Shown in pieces: positions 42,761 to 53,151 of a stretch of 64,000 bases of DNA (the stretch's first letter is position 1; each line of letters begins with the position of its first letter). This DNA comes from Fragum whitleyi (taxonomy: Eukaryota > Mollusca > Bivalvia > Cardiida > Cardiidae). The translations under genes were made by a program, and so were the position numbers. The stretch covers positions 34,432,693 to 34,496,692 of the forward strand of contig OX411549.1 in the NCBI GenBank assembly GCA_948146395.1, written 5' to 3'. The notes under the pieces were generated by a model. The model had not been told where the DNA came from, did no database searches, and worked only from the letters and a program-made list of their open reading frames with translations.

Positions 42761-43287
42761 ATCTTTTTACTAAAAAATCGAATTTGTAAAATTTTTATGT
42801 CTAGACTTCATTAATTGTATTTGTATAAATGAGAAATTCTGTCGTTGAAGTTCAGTCACAAAATCATTTAGTAAAATAATAAACTGATACATATAAGTTG
42901 TTTTATGATAATGTTGTAATATAATAATATATACATGTATATTGATGTTTTTAAAGACATTTCTTGTTTCTAAACTAGACTACAAATCGATTATTCTATG
43001 TTTTAGTACGACTTGTGAGTTTAAAGAATTAGAACAGCTTATACATTAAATTCTTATCGAGGCATTTCACTTTTAATGGCAACAAAATTTCCGAATCATG
43101 TATACATATACATTATATATAGACAGTAAACTAGGTTGCAACTTTCTTATAGAATATCAAGGAAATCTACAATAAACAAATCCTTCAGAATAAAAATTTA
43201 AGAACAAGCTTTCTATAATTGGTCCTTAGGCAGGTTTTTTTCAATCAATCAAAGTTGAGTTCTAAAGTCCCTTTAGTTTGCAGCCTG
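42761..43287. other. AT-rich intergenic stretch
   Basis: I see no gene or repeat. Confidence 0.35.
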
Positions 43288-43404
43288 CCCTGCGTTAAGG
43301 ATGACAAAAGGTGCAAACTGTTTTCCAATTTTACCCCGCTTTGCACACAAGGCGGGTTATAATTGGAACATTGTTGGCGACGTTTTGTGTTCCCAAACAC
43401 AGGG
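43288..43404. mobile_element. Family A palindromic MITE, copy 6
   Basis: It starts CCCTGCGTTAAGGATGACAA, and its core CCCCGCTTTGCACACAAGGC has lost part of the right arm (GGCGGGTTATAATTGGAAC). The right end TTCCCAAACACAGGG is diverged. Confidence 0.82.
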
Positions 43405-44225
43405 CTGACCAGAAAGGGTGGAAACTGTCGAGCTTGAAAGATATCTTAAGTTCTCTACTTTAAAAATCGAACTTTTCCCGTCGCACACAATGCCTGCAAA
43501 TGGAAAATTATTTACTGAACGCATCGTCAGTTTGTTTCGCATATGATCTGGTTAAATGACTGACATTCTAGGGTTTTCTCTCTATTTTTCTCGGCCATAC
43601 TACATTTCTTGGACTTTCTCAGGTATGTGAGCATGAAAAACCTTTTTTGAACACTGACAATCCAGTATTATGAAGTGTTGAAGGGAAATGACCTGATGTT
43701 TTTACTTCAACGAAAAGCACATTGCAACTGCTGTCTGAAATCTCTATGAATTGATGCGATTCTAAAACCTTTTTCTACTTGTGTAGATCTTGTCAGTTTA
43801 CTCAGATTACTAGCCGCCATTTTTCAGGAATCATTGGCAATTATTATTTGATATGAACAATGCATATTCTGTTAATTATTGTTCATCATGGACAACTATT
43901 GTCTTATTGCGAAATAAACTATGAAACTGTATGTTAAGTTGAAATTCAGGATGAATGACATTTACATAATAAAAGTCGCAAGATGTACATGGATTATAAT
44001 TTTATTTCCAATTTTCAATGTTTTAAAGACAGCGTGTTGATAATTCGTAATTTATTGCACATTAATGCCCATTAAACTGCAGACATGCCTATAGGTGCCT
44101 GTCAAAGATCAGACGTATGCATGGACTGGGTAATAATATCTTTCACTGCACCTATTATGTCGTGCTGATTAAAAGATTATTGACGGTTTAATTACAGTCT
44201 ATCATACATGATTTTTTGGGGCCAT
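43405..44225. other. Intergenic stretch without identified features
   Basis: Nothing is supported here. Confidence 0.35.
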
Positions 44226-44273
44226 CAAAACTTCGTAACTTAAGCTTGATCAAGCTGAAGTTACGAAGTTTTG
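44226..44273. repeat. Perfect palindrome
   Basis: CAAAACTTCGTAACTTAAGC faces GAAGTTACGAAGTTTTG around CTTGATCAAG. Arms are about 22 bases with a single imperfect region. Confidence 0.85.
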
Positions 44274-44378
44274 GTTGCCCAATTATGATATGGTGTATGA
44301 CCTCTTATTTTGTAAGCTTATGCGTTATTGTTGGGTTGTCGTTATGGTAATGCGCTTTTGCGTGTTGAAAGAGTGATC

Positions 44379-44679
44379 TTTTTATGCCCCCGTATCGAGA
44401 GATCGGGGGCATATTGTTTTACTCATGTCCGTCTGTCTGTCCGTCTGTCTGTCCGTCCTTCCGTCTGTCCGAAAACTTAACCTGAAAACTTAACCTTGCC
44501 AATATCTTCAAGCCTATTCAAGATACAAAGCTAATATTTGGCATGATGATAGATCTCAATGATCCGCATCCGCTGGTACCAAAGTCAAGGTCATGTGACA
44601 AGGTCAAGGTCATCTGTCAAGGTCAAACTTTGAAAAATGCCGCTACGGGGGCATTCGTGTTTCACAAACACATCTTGTT
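44379..44679 (+). mobile_element. Non-autonomous element with CCGTCTGT core and hairpin-CTTGTT end, second copy
   Basis: It is nearly identical at both ends to 17629-17907: TTTTTATGCCCCCGTATCGA at the start and GTGTTTCACAAACAC then ATCTTGTT at the end. The middle has a TCTG/TCCG tract (44430-44470), a local duplication of GAAAACTTAACC, and AAGGTCATGTGACAAGGTCA units. High similarity between the two copies implies recent spread. Confidence 0.88.
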
Positions 44680-45079
44680 AATTCTATAAAATCTTATGAT
44701 TTCACTCAGCAACAATAGAACAAAAACAACTGTTACCAAATATTGAATTGATAAATTGGGGAAAGATATTTTTTAGTTAGAAGGACAATTTATGTTCAGA
44801 AAATCCGCTTGCAACGATGTTTTGCATTGCACGTGGTTAGACCTAGATCAATTTTTTTTTTTTTGTTTTTCCAGGATGACCCATATTCGCGGAACGAACA
44901 AAACTAACAGAAAATTGTTGGTAATTGGTAAAGAAAAAAATACAAGCAAGGAAAAATACTAATCTACTTATCACGAGTATTATTTCGAAGTATTGGTTGA
45001 TTTCTAGAAAGGGGTGCTTATAGAACGACAAGAGGCTTTGTTTATCAAGCAAAATGTTTACGTACAATTGTAAGGCATA
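44680..45079. other. AT-rich intergenic stretch
   Basis: No gene is supported. The minus-strand frame at 44843-45181 reads through A/T runs and a microsatellite remnant. Confidence 0.35.
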
Positions 45080-45310
45080 TTTTTTTTTGCCCCAGAGCGA
45101 CACATCTTTGGAGACATGCATGTCTGTATGTCCACCCGTCTGTCTCTCTGTTTGCGTAAACTCATTTTTCGAACTAAACATTTTCCTTTAATGTCAACAC
45201 TATAAAAGTTGCAATTCTCGTATTTGGCTTAAATGTTTCTTTCGTCAATTCATCTCTCTGAATTACAAGGACTAGGCCATCTGACAATTCGAAGGTCAAA
45301 TGACAAAGTT
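45080..45310 (+). repeat. Decayed microsatellite-core element
   Basis: TTTTTTTTTTGCCCCAGAGC, then GTCTGTATGTCCACCCGTCT and GTCTCTCTG, followed by GAAGGTCAAATGACAAAG, have the same order as the elements at 17629 and 44379. No closing hairpin was found. Confidence 0.45.
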
Positions 45311-45346
45311 AAATGCGTGTAAAGTAAAAAGTTTTTTTACGAACAA

Positions 45347-45737
45347 TTCTTTAACCCTTTTGGGTGGTTTATCGAGGAATAGCGGTAGATTATCATTTTG
45401 ATAAACTCATTACCTAACTAGATAAATTATAAAAAAAAACTTATTCGACGCTTTCGTTAATTTTACCCCATGTGACGTCATCGAAGCGAAGCCAAACCCA
45501 TTATCATAGCAATCAAGTGCAAATGACGCGCTTTAAGAATTGTTTTCTTAACATTTTCACATTATGTCGCATTGATGCATTAAGGAAATAGTATAATCGT
45601 CTGTTTTTCGAGCAAGTTCGATTGATTTTTCATTTCATGAACAACAAAAACAGAGCCACTCGTGAAAATATAGCTTTCGTTGTTCACCCAATAAAATATA
45701 AATAAGTCTTACACTGAAACAAACGACTATCCTCTAT
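45347..45737 (+). mobile_element. CRE-bearing palindromic repeat, single copy
   Basis: It starts TTCTTTAACCCTTTTGGGTGG and ends ACGACTATCCTCTAT. One of the two CRE-like sites is kept (GTGACGTCATC near 45474). AAATGACGCGCTTTAAG and the terminal palindrome (AAGTTCGATTGATTTTTCAT against ATAAAATATAAATAAGTC) are recognisable, though the tip has a deletion. Confidence 0.85.
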
Positions 45738-45854
45738 ATCTTTTACTTGTCTTCTGTCGTGGACCCTACTCATGTTATGTAAATTTTGTATGAGCTTGAT
45801 TCGTGACAAATGCATTTACATCAATTGAAAAAAACACACAAACATTTGTTTACA
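45738..45854. other. Short intergenic stretch
   Basis: It separates the CRE-bearing repeat from the tandem array and contains nothing recognisable. Confidence 0.3.
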
Positions 45855-46230
45855 TTTCGACATGTATATTGCGTCTGCTGCATGTCATAGGCGTTTAATT
45901 ACTGTTTTTCAATTAATTACTGTTTTCAATAAATAGACTGATAATGTTTAATGAAATATAAAATGTATTAGCGGTTGACATTTTAACATGTATATTGCGT
46001 CTGGTACGCGAAATTCTTGTTTGTATCTTTAAATAAGTTCCTTGTCAAAGCCATGTAAAATCTTTAGAAAGATACGATCTCTTATAGACATATCAACATG
46101 TATATTGCGTCTGGTATGCGAAAGCCTTATTTCTGTCCATAAATAAATTCATTTGTCGGAACCTTGTGAAATCTTTAAAAAGATATCGATCTCTTTTAGA
46201 CATTTTGATGTGTATATTTCGTCTGGGATG
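45855..46230. repeat. Tandem array, unit about 110-126 bp, about four units
   Basis: The anchor ATGTATATTGCGTCTG starts at 45862, 45988 and 46098, with a variant at about 46208. Each unit continues with GCGAAA, a TAAATAARTTC part, AAATCTTTA.AAAGATA and CGATCTCTTWTAGACAT. The words ATATTGCGTCT and CGATCTC.TAGA also occur in the same order in the 850-bp units at 40230-42760, which points to a common origin. Confidence 0.8.
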
Positions 46231-47359
46231 TTGTTGAATTGTTGCATTTTGTCCATAAATGTATTTATTATCAAATGAATAATAATTAGATATGAATGAT
46301 GAGTAAAAGTATGTGGCGTCCTATGTTACTACTTTTTTACGTCTTAGACACTGAAGAATGTAACTAACCTTTTTAGCTAACTAAGTTTTTTTGTGAAATT
46401 CAAACTTGTAGTTTGTATTTGTTTGTCTTTTCTTATCCGAGATTCAACGTCCTTGTTCTGTGCTGAGTATGACAAAATTTCGACAACGTAAAAAATATGA
46501 TTTCCTGTTTTGCAAAGAATTGTACTGAAATGAAAAGCTACCCATAGCAGAATTTTGGGAAATGTTTTGCAAGGACAAGGATATGGAATCCTCGTCTTTT
46601 GAATGTTGACCCTAAATATGTACAATAGAATCTTATCCATGTAACGCTCTATGGGATTGCATCTTTCTGTTTATATGTATATCTTTAATTTGTGTGCATT
46701 TTTTTAAATACATCCGATATTTTTGTCATCTCTCGACTATACAATCCATGTTATATGAAAGGGGAATTGCTGTTGGTTTGTAAAATTAATTAGTTACTTT
46801 GATACCGTTTTGATAACAAAAATATAACACCAAAATCAGTTTAGATGGTATCTTTCGTGGACAGATTAGAACAACATTGATATAATTTGTTTTTCTTATC
46901 CGTCCAAAAAGTCGGTAGTGTCTAAACAAAGAATCAATCATTTTTAATTATCGATAACAGATCGATCGTCCAAATGACAAGATTTTGACGTCACTAACCA
47001 GATTATTGTCAAGCTCACGAGGTTTGTTGCCAGGGGCGACGAGTGACAATTGAGTGCAAAGGGCCTTTGTTTTCAGAGAAGAAAACTTTAAAGATATGGT
47101 CATTGAATAAATGGGTTAAAAAACATGATAAGGGATTAATTTAAAAAAAAAAACAAAAAAAAAACACTAGATAAAAAATAAATGCCGATTGTGTAAATCC
47201 GAAAAAAGGAGAAAGTCTCAAAGTATCAACTTAATATTGTTACGAAAAAACAAGAACTTTCTTGGATTTTAATAGAAGTTCATGTATGGAAAAGACTTTA
47301 TATCGTTATGGCTACGCCATCTCCAATTTTTTATCTCTGCTGCGCTCGGAGAAAACCTG
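46231..47359. other. Intergenic stretch without identified features
   Basis: The 87-codon minus-strand frame at 46377-46640 has no recognised motif. An A run with few interruptions lies near 47140-47165. Confidence 0.35.
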
Positions 47360-47489
47360 TCCTGCATTCAGGTTGACAAACTGAAGCAAACTGTTTTCAA
47401 ATTATACCCCGCTTTGCACGCAAGTGTACATGCAAAGCAGGGTATAATTTGAAAACAGTTTGCACCGTTTTGTCATCGTGAACGCAGTG
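47360..47489. mobile_element. Family A palindromic MITE, copy 7
   Basis: CCTGCATTCAGGTTGACAAA on the left and TTTGTCATCGTGAACGCAG on the right. AACTGTTTTCAAATTATACC mirrors GGTATAATTTGAAAACAGTT exactly, and the core is CCCGCTTTGCACGCAAGTG. Confidence 0.92.
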
Positions 47490-47847
47490 TTGATGAATCT
47501 AAGTAATATTTAAACAATCGAATGTGCGTCAGTAAAACTGATGATTGCTGCTCTATAAGCTGGTTTGATGCTACAAGCTTCATACATGTTATATTTTGTG
47601 GAATCTATATCTAAGGAATTCCTACTTCCCAACATTGTGTCTTTGGTTCGCTGAAATTCGCTGAATCTGTGTGAAAAGATAAACGTTTCTGAAACAAGCC
47701 ACATGTCCTTTGTGTCGCCATCTAGAATATGTGACGCCATTCCGTACAGAAATTGCATTAAGGAACAAAGATAAATTACAAAAAAATAGACAAGATGGGC
47801 AAAAACTATGACAAATTTAAATGTTTATTTTGACATAAAGACATAAT
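47490..47847. other. Intergenic stretch
   Basis: The 82-codon minus-strand frame (47510-47758) has balanced amino-acid usage but no domain that I recognise. It could be chance. Confidence 0.3.
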
Positions 47848-48309
47848 TTGATGAATGAGAAAAATGAACATAAAAATGAACATTTAAGTCCTGTTCATTT
47901 TGTTGATTGGCTAGATGTACATTTGTACAATCATAATATATTTAATGATACCTACACAATCCCACGGTTTGATGCCCCTGCTAAAAAAAGCTTTTTAAAT
48001 AACTTTCGAAATGGAGTAATAAGCAATTTCTTCAATGTCCACAATGTTTTCCTTCCATGAAAGAAAAACAAATATTTTACATGTTCATCAACCAATATTT
48101 CTTTAAATGTGGACATGCCAAAGATGATTTTCGTCTCGGGTAGGCCTTTCTATGACTATTCAAACAATTTCCAATTTCCTAATTGCGAGAACTGTATATA
48201 TGCAATGAGTGGTCTAGACATGAAAACCATGCATTTTGTGTTAGATACTATAGACAGTGATCATAAAGGCTCAGGTCATGTGAGTGTCACTTTAACAAAT
48301 ACGGCGTAG
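47848..48309 (+). pseudogene. Possible degraded coding segment: two frames split by one TGA
   Basis: Codons 47848-48060 and 48109-48309 are in the same reading frame, and the 48 bases between them contain no stop other than the TGA at 48058-48060. The combined stretch is 154 codons with one stop, longer than nearly all other open runs in this AT-rich window. The first part has a motif-like HFVDWLDVHLYNHNIF, the second MPKMIFVSGRPFYDYSNN. I do not recognise a family and cannot say whether it is a gene relic, an exon with an alternative splice, or chance. No splice sites were established. Confidence 0.2.
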
Positions 48310-48483
48310 AAATACTTTAATCTTATAACTATACAAATATCCGTGTAATAACATCCCGTATGATATTTTTTATGATATCACATAGTTATTTTTAGAACAA
48401 TTATATAATGCGGTTATCTTTAGAAACTTCTATTCCAGTTAGAAACGTCGACGAAAACAAGACAAATATATGTTATAAGATAA

Positions 48484-48636
48484 ATATAATACGTACTTAG
48501 TGTATTGAATGAAAAAAATTATCAAACTCGGTTGTGAGAATTGATAATTGTCTCGGCAGAACCTCGACAATTTTCAATTCTCCCAACCTCGTTAGATTTT
48601 TTTCTCCATATAATACACTAAGTACGTATTATATAT
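48484..48636. mobile_element. Inverted-repeat element of about 150 bp
   Basis: Ends ATAATACGTACTTAGTGTAT and ATACACTAAGTACGTATTAT are exact inverses. The arms continue through AAAAAAATTATCAAACTCGG and TCGTTAGATTTTTTT and close at GAGAATTGATAATTGTC against GACAATTTTCAATTCTC. Foldback structure and full-length complementarity fit a single-copy MITE or a recent inverted duplication. Confidence 0.8.
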
Positions 48637-50224
48637 ATCAGACTCTGCAAATGTACGGGCTGATCCGAGATCTATAAGTCACCTTTCATTGCAGTGTGAA
48701 ATTTTACCATTTCGGCTCTCGAAATTAGAATATTGAATCGTGTGAATTGCTTTTCAACTGTTTGGTCAATGAAGGCGGTGTGTTCTCTGATCTTGGTAAT
48801 TGTAATAAAATTGTAACCGATTGTAATAAAATCGTAATAAAACAACCAAGGTGTCCGTCCTCGGCGGTATGATGCAAAGAATTATTTTATTTCCTTACGG
48901 AAATCCTGAGATTTTATTGCAAAGTATCTGAAGTTTTAATTATCAAAATTAAAAAAAAAGTTTCTTTTTTGCGTGTCGGCATAAAGGCAAATATCAAAGG
49001 CCGACCTTAATTAGCCGCAAGAAAATACCTATAATTCCTTACTGTGTATTTTATAAATGCGATACATACAGCTTATTTAATGGCCTAAAGTGACTTAATT
49101 TCAAGATCAAAGAAAATTTAATTACGACAAAATGACCGTATATCATTTGCTGTCAACACATTTCCTATTCACTAATATTACAAAATATTATCCGATTAAT
49201 ATATATATTTTTAAGATCCCTTTTCATCCATCCGATTGTAAAAAAATAAATAAAACTTAAATTATTAATTTCGAGGCAAATACTTGTAGACTCCATAGGG
49301 TATATGTATGCAATCGACAGGTTTAAGCATCTGCATTATACAAGTCGACCTCAGCCGATACAATTTTCGATAATAAAGGCTGGAAAAAAATCACATTTAC
49401 AGGAAAAGACCTCTAAGGTTTTAGAGTTATTTTAGCTTCTTTTGTATAGGCGTTGTTTGTCGTTAAAGAGAAGTCCTCAGATTAAAATCTTTTTCATTTC
49501 ATATTTTTATAGCAAAATGATGCTAAAATGCAACTGACTTAATGAAAAAAGATAAATATATGTATATAAAAAAATCATCAACTCCTGGTAAATGGGAATA
49601 AAAAGGTTTGCTAGTTTATTTAGGATTAATGTGCTTTTGAATGATTCATTCAAAAATATAGGCCAAAACACAAACAAAAAACGTTAGCTTTATTACGACA
49701 AAACTTCATATGAAATAAATTGTCATTATGTTATTGACAAAGTTTGATATTCATTGGCATTGGTCTTACCAATACATGAGATATTCTAGAGTGCATTCTG
49801 TTCTGAAACTTTCAACTTTTGTCTTTACTCGCCACTGTTATTAATGACAAATGCTTTTAATTCTTGCAATATGAAAGTATAGCTATAAATGAAAATTGTT
49901 CAGTTATACATTTTTGGCGCTTTTCTCGTATATACTGACTTTCGAGACGGAACTTATCAATACCGCAGCGTCATATTGACGTCGTTACCGTGCGCCGGTA
50001 CTAAATGACTACATGTTTTAGAATGGTTGCTAGAGGTGACCAACTTTTTGGATTTCATCCAAATTTACACGACAAAAAGAAAAATGCCACAATTTAATAA
50101 TAATGTAGTTTTCTCTTCAAAGTCTGTGAAATCAAAATTTCTGCAACGCTAGTCTACGTAGTTTTTGATTCACCCTCGTATTATGTTTTAGATAAAATAT
50201 CGCTGCTCTGCATCTATTTTTTTA
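48637..50224. other. AT-rich intergenic stretch
   Basis: Around 48770-48880 the sequence is less AT-rich with repeated TTGTAATAAAATYGTAA words. No gene, strong inverted repeat or array is seen. Confidence 0.35.
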
Positions 50225-50560
50225 ACTTGAGTTGCCCTTGTAAGATAGATATTGTTAACAAGTCGTGGCCACCTAGGCCTGCCCGTACTATGATTGCTAT
50301 AGTTAAGTACAGACCACACTGGTCGAGTTGATAAAACAAATAACGCGTATACATTTTGATGGTCATTAGCTGGTCATCGCGATGGACAGACAGAATGGCG
50401 CGAGCCGGACACTCATCGTGGTCCTTGATCAAATTAACGCATGTGGTCAGTGACAGGCCTGTCATGTTTGAGGTTGTGTCCACCTCTAGGCCTGCGGTCA
50501 TCCGCAGTACGAATGTAGTGGTTCGCATATTTCCATTGCCATATATAAGATAGGAGGTAC
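50225..50560. promoter_or_regulatory. Candidate conserved non-coding block or unrecognised exon
   Basis: A GC-balanced, complex block without repeats. Its minus strand is open for 104 codons (50214-50528) with balanced amino-acid use, and the plus strand for 65. It contains GTGACAGGCCTGTCATG near 50451 (a palindromic TGACAGGCCTGTCA) and GGTCATTAGCTGGTCATCGC near 50360. No protein family is recognised. Regulatory DNA is favoured over a coding exon because no splice junctions were evident. Confidence 0.3.
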
Positions 50561-51124
50561 ATACATTTGGTAGTGTTATTTATATTACATATATTTTAAC
50601 GGTGTAAAAATCTTAATTTCAATTTTAAACGATATCTTGTACATTCTAATTGGTATCGAGACTTTGAAGTACCAAAATATATAGATATATTTTGATCAAA
50701 AATTGAAAGTGAAAAGAAAAACATCAATAAAACCACCAAACATGTACATGTACATATATATTTACAAAGTAAGGAAGACATACAACGCATAGACTTGTTG
50801 AAAGACAATTTGATAGACAGACAGATAGACAAATAGACAGTCAAAAGTTTTTTTAAATACAAAGGTGAACAAACACAAGGATTATGAAGAAATGTATTAC
50901 AAAACATATTCTCAAGCAACGCAAAAGACGCATGAGGCCCGAGGTTCCAAACATTAACAATGTATCTCCAAAGTAAGGTTCTCGCAAGCGCAGCCGAAAT
51001 GATGATATTGATTTTGAGTACAGTATCACTCCAGCTTCTTCGTGGTTTGCTTATCCTTAAAACTTTACCAATGATCATCTACATTAAGAAGCAACAGTCT
51101 TTTCTACGACCGAAAATATCATTT
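50561..51124. other. AT-rich stretch with GATAGACA microsatellite
   Basis: A short (GACA/GATA) tract lies near 50808-50845. At 50937-50955 GGCCCGAGGTTCCAAAC may be one end of a family C element. The 160-codon minus-strand frame here (50596-51078) is treated as spurious. Confidence 0.4.
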
Positions 51125-51362
51125 GGGCCAGTGCGTGACAATTCCAACATTTTCTCACATGCACAAGGTACAAACTTTGAGCAGCGAAGACAATAACACA
51201 ATGCAATAAAAATATACGCTGACCACCTAAGGAGCAATTAAGACCTTACCTATCAATAAAGTGTATAGTGAAGACGCTGGCCAGACTGTGCGGCTGCACA
51301 GGCTGGCCAGATGCTTTGCTTTGCGCACTTGTGAAATTGTTGGAAATGTCACGCACAGGCTT
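51125..51362. mobile_element. Family B inverted-repeat element, copy 3
   Basis: The ends are GGGCCAGTGCGTGACAATTC and GGAAATGTCACGCACAGGC. The hairpin GAAGACGCTGGCCAGACTGT faces ACAGGCTGGCCAGATGC. The section with TTGAGCAGCGAAGACAATAA links it to the degraded copy at 38785-38993, so these two may form a subfamily. Confidence 0.87.
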
Positions 51363-51816
51363 ATTTGATTTCTTCCATGGATAATTGTTTTCGTGTGACT
51401 ATTCACAATATGGAAACATGGATACATTTTCATTGCCAAAAATAAAATTTTTAAGTGCAATAACCATATGCTTCCAATAACTTTAAAAGTTTTGAGTGAA
51501 ATATTTTTATGTCCAAATAAGTTGTCATTCATAGTAAACAACAGACTGAACATGCACCCAAATACTTGATTAACGTCTCTCGACGGAATCTCATATTTGA
51601 CAGGAAAATTTGCAATTCAGATATTGTTGATGCATCTATAGAGAACAGGAATTTTCAAACCACTTCAAAGGCTGAATGTTTTTTGTCCCAAGAAACCTTC
51701 CATCCTACACAACTTTGCTACAGACAGAAATTCAATAATTGTGACCCGTCATTCAAGCTAAAAGGAACAATGTAGGAAATGCGTTAGACATTGACCATGA
51801 TCAGTCTACACATCTG
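51363..51816. other. Intergenic stretch without identified features
   Basis: Frames at 51227-51553 and 51566-51775 show no domain. No repeat was found. Confidence 0.35.
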
Positions 51817-51942
51817 CCCTGCGCTCAGGGTGACAAAAAGGTGCGAACAGTGCGTCATTTTACCCCGCTTTGCACGCAAGTGCGCGTGCAAAGCGGGGTA
51901 TAATTGGCAAACTGTTCGCACCGTTATGTCAACATAAGCACA
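51817..51942. mobile_element. Family A palindromic MITE, copy 8
   Basis: It starts CCCTGCGCTCAGGGTGACAA and its core ACCCCGCTTTGCACGCAAGT faces CGTGCAAAGCGGGGTATAAT perfectly. The right end (GTCAACATAAGCACATGG) is changed and no longer matches the left. Confidence 0.9.
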
Positions 51943-52110
51943 TGGTTGGCTTAGGCTGTTATTTTTAAGTTTTTTTCATTCTGTGCAGAATTCGTTAATT
52001 TGAATGATTATTCTTCCTAGCTTTATTTTATTTTCGACGTCGGACCACAGGTTTACTAACCCAAGTTCGGCATCTAATTGAGTTTCTCGATGGTCGTTTA
52101 TTCAAGATAC

Positions 52111-52246
52111 AAAGAGAGTATTTGTTGGTTTTCTTGAGGTATGGATCTTTAAACCCAATCACACTTATGAATACTCGAAGCGGATTCATAAGTAAGTGTG
52201 ATTAGATTTGTTGTTTTATACCTCCATGAAATAAACAAATACTTTC
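52111..52246. mobile_element. Family L inverted-repeat element
   Basis: AAGAGAGTATTTGTTGGTTT on the left is mirrored by AAACAAATACTTTCTT on the right, with GAGGTATGGAT against ATACCTCCATG. The inner arms AATCACACTTATGAAT and ATTCATAAGTAAGTGTGATT form a hairpin. A diverged relative may lie at 37290-37425. Confidence 0.72.
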
Positions 52247-53151
52247 TTCATATATTATCATTGAATATCATGAAGCGCAAATACAAAGATTTATTCGCAA
52301 AGAGGCATATTTCTTATGGAAATTCGTGTACTAAGAAAATATATCCCAAGTTTTAAACATTTCTATTGATTGCAAGAATGAATAAGTGTTTCATACTTTC
52401 CAAAACATTACGAAAGGGGGGATCTAGTACTTTTGTTGACATTAGCGACAAACATTGTGACAATAACTGGAAACGTCCGTGTTATATAGCACATAAATGT
52501 ACACGGATAATGTATTCGTTTTCCTTTAAACAACAAAATAAACCCCCAAACCAATCCATTACTGCATAGAATAATTGCTGCAAAAACTCGATAGAGTTTC
52601 ATATAATAGTCATTATGATTTATAGAATCTGAATATGTAACGGTTACGAAATACGTCAATGCCGGGCATTTTTCCTCGCATCATTCGATACGATTTATAC
52701 ATTATATTCAACCAGCCCTGAAAAGACAAATTTGAAGACTTTGCAGATAATTTTTGCTGTGCTGTCAAAAGTTCTACACAAAATCAGTACGAAATTAAAT
52801 TGTATTCTTTTAAAACCATGAAAGTTTGGACAGATACTGAAAGTATGATCTGTGATTTTGTGGAAAACAAAAAATAATGCTGTGGGTATGAGCTTTCGTT
52901 TACAATTATTCTTAAAAAAGAAACGTGGCACCAGCGACAAATTACAAATCAATTTCATCCCTTACCTAGCCACAACGACAAATCAATGAGGAGAAATTTA
53001 AATATGTGACTCAACAACCGAAAATAGACCGTCTTGGAAGTGCTCAAAGTGTCTTCACCTAGTCCGACTGCACGGGATGCACAGGTTGACTAAGTTCGAA
53101 ACTTTTCATACCTGGCTGATTGTCTGAATGTTTAATGACCACTTTTCCTTT
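52247..53151. other. Intergenic stretch with a partial repeat
   Basis: The piece 53032-53110 (GAAGTGCTCAAAGTGTCTTC, then CGGGATGCACAGGTTGACTA) resembles part of family B. The opposing frames at 52366-52958 show no recognised motif. Confidence 0.35.

Noticed and set aside
44843..45181. 112-codon minus-strand frame
   Set aside because: It begins in a microsatellite remnant and ends in a poly-Lys run from a T tract.
50596..51078. 160-codon minus-strand frame, the second longest in the window
   Set aside because: It runs through a GACA/GATA microsatellite and low-complexity hydrophobic AT-rich sequence, shows no recognised motif, and part overlaps a possible family C remnant.
51227..51553. 108-codon minus-strand frame
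   Set aside because: It overlaps the right part of a family B element and has no domain.
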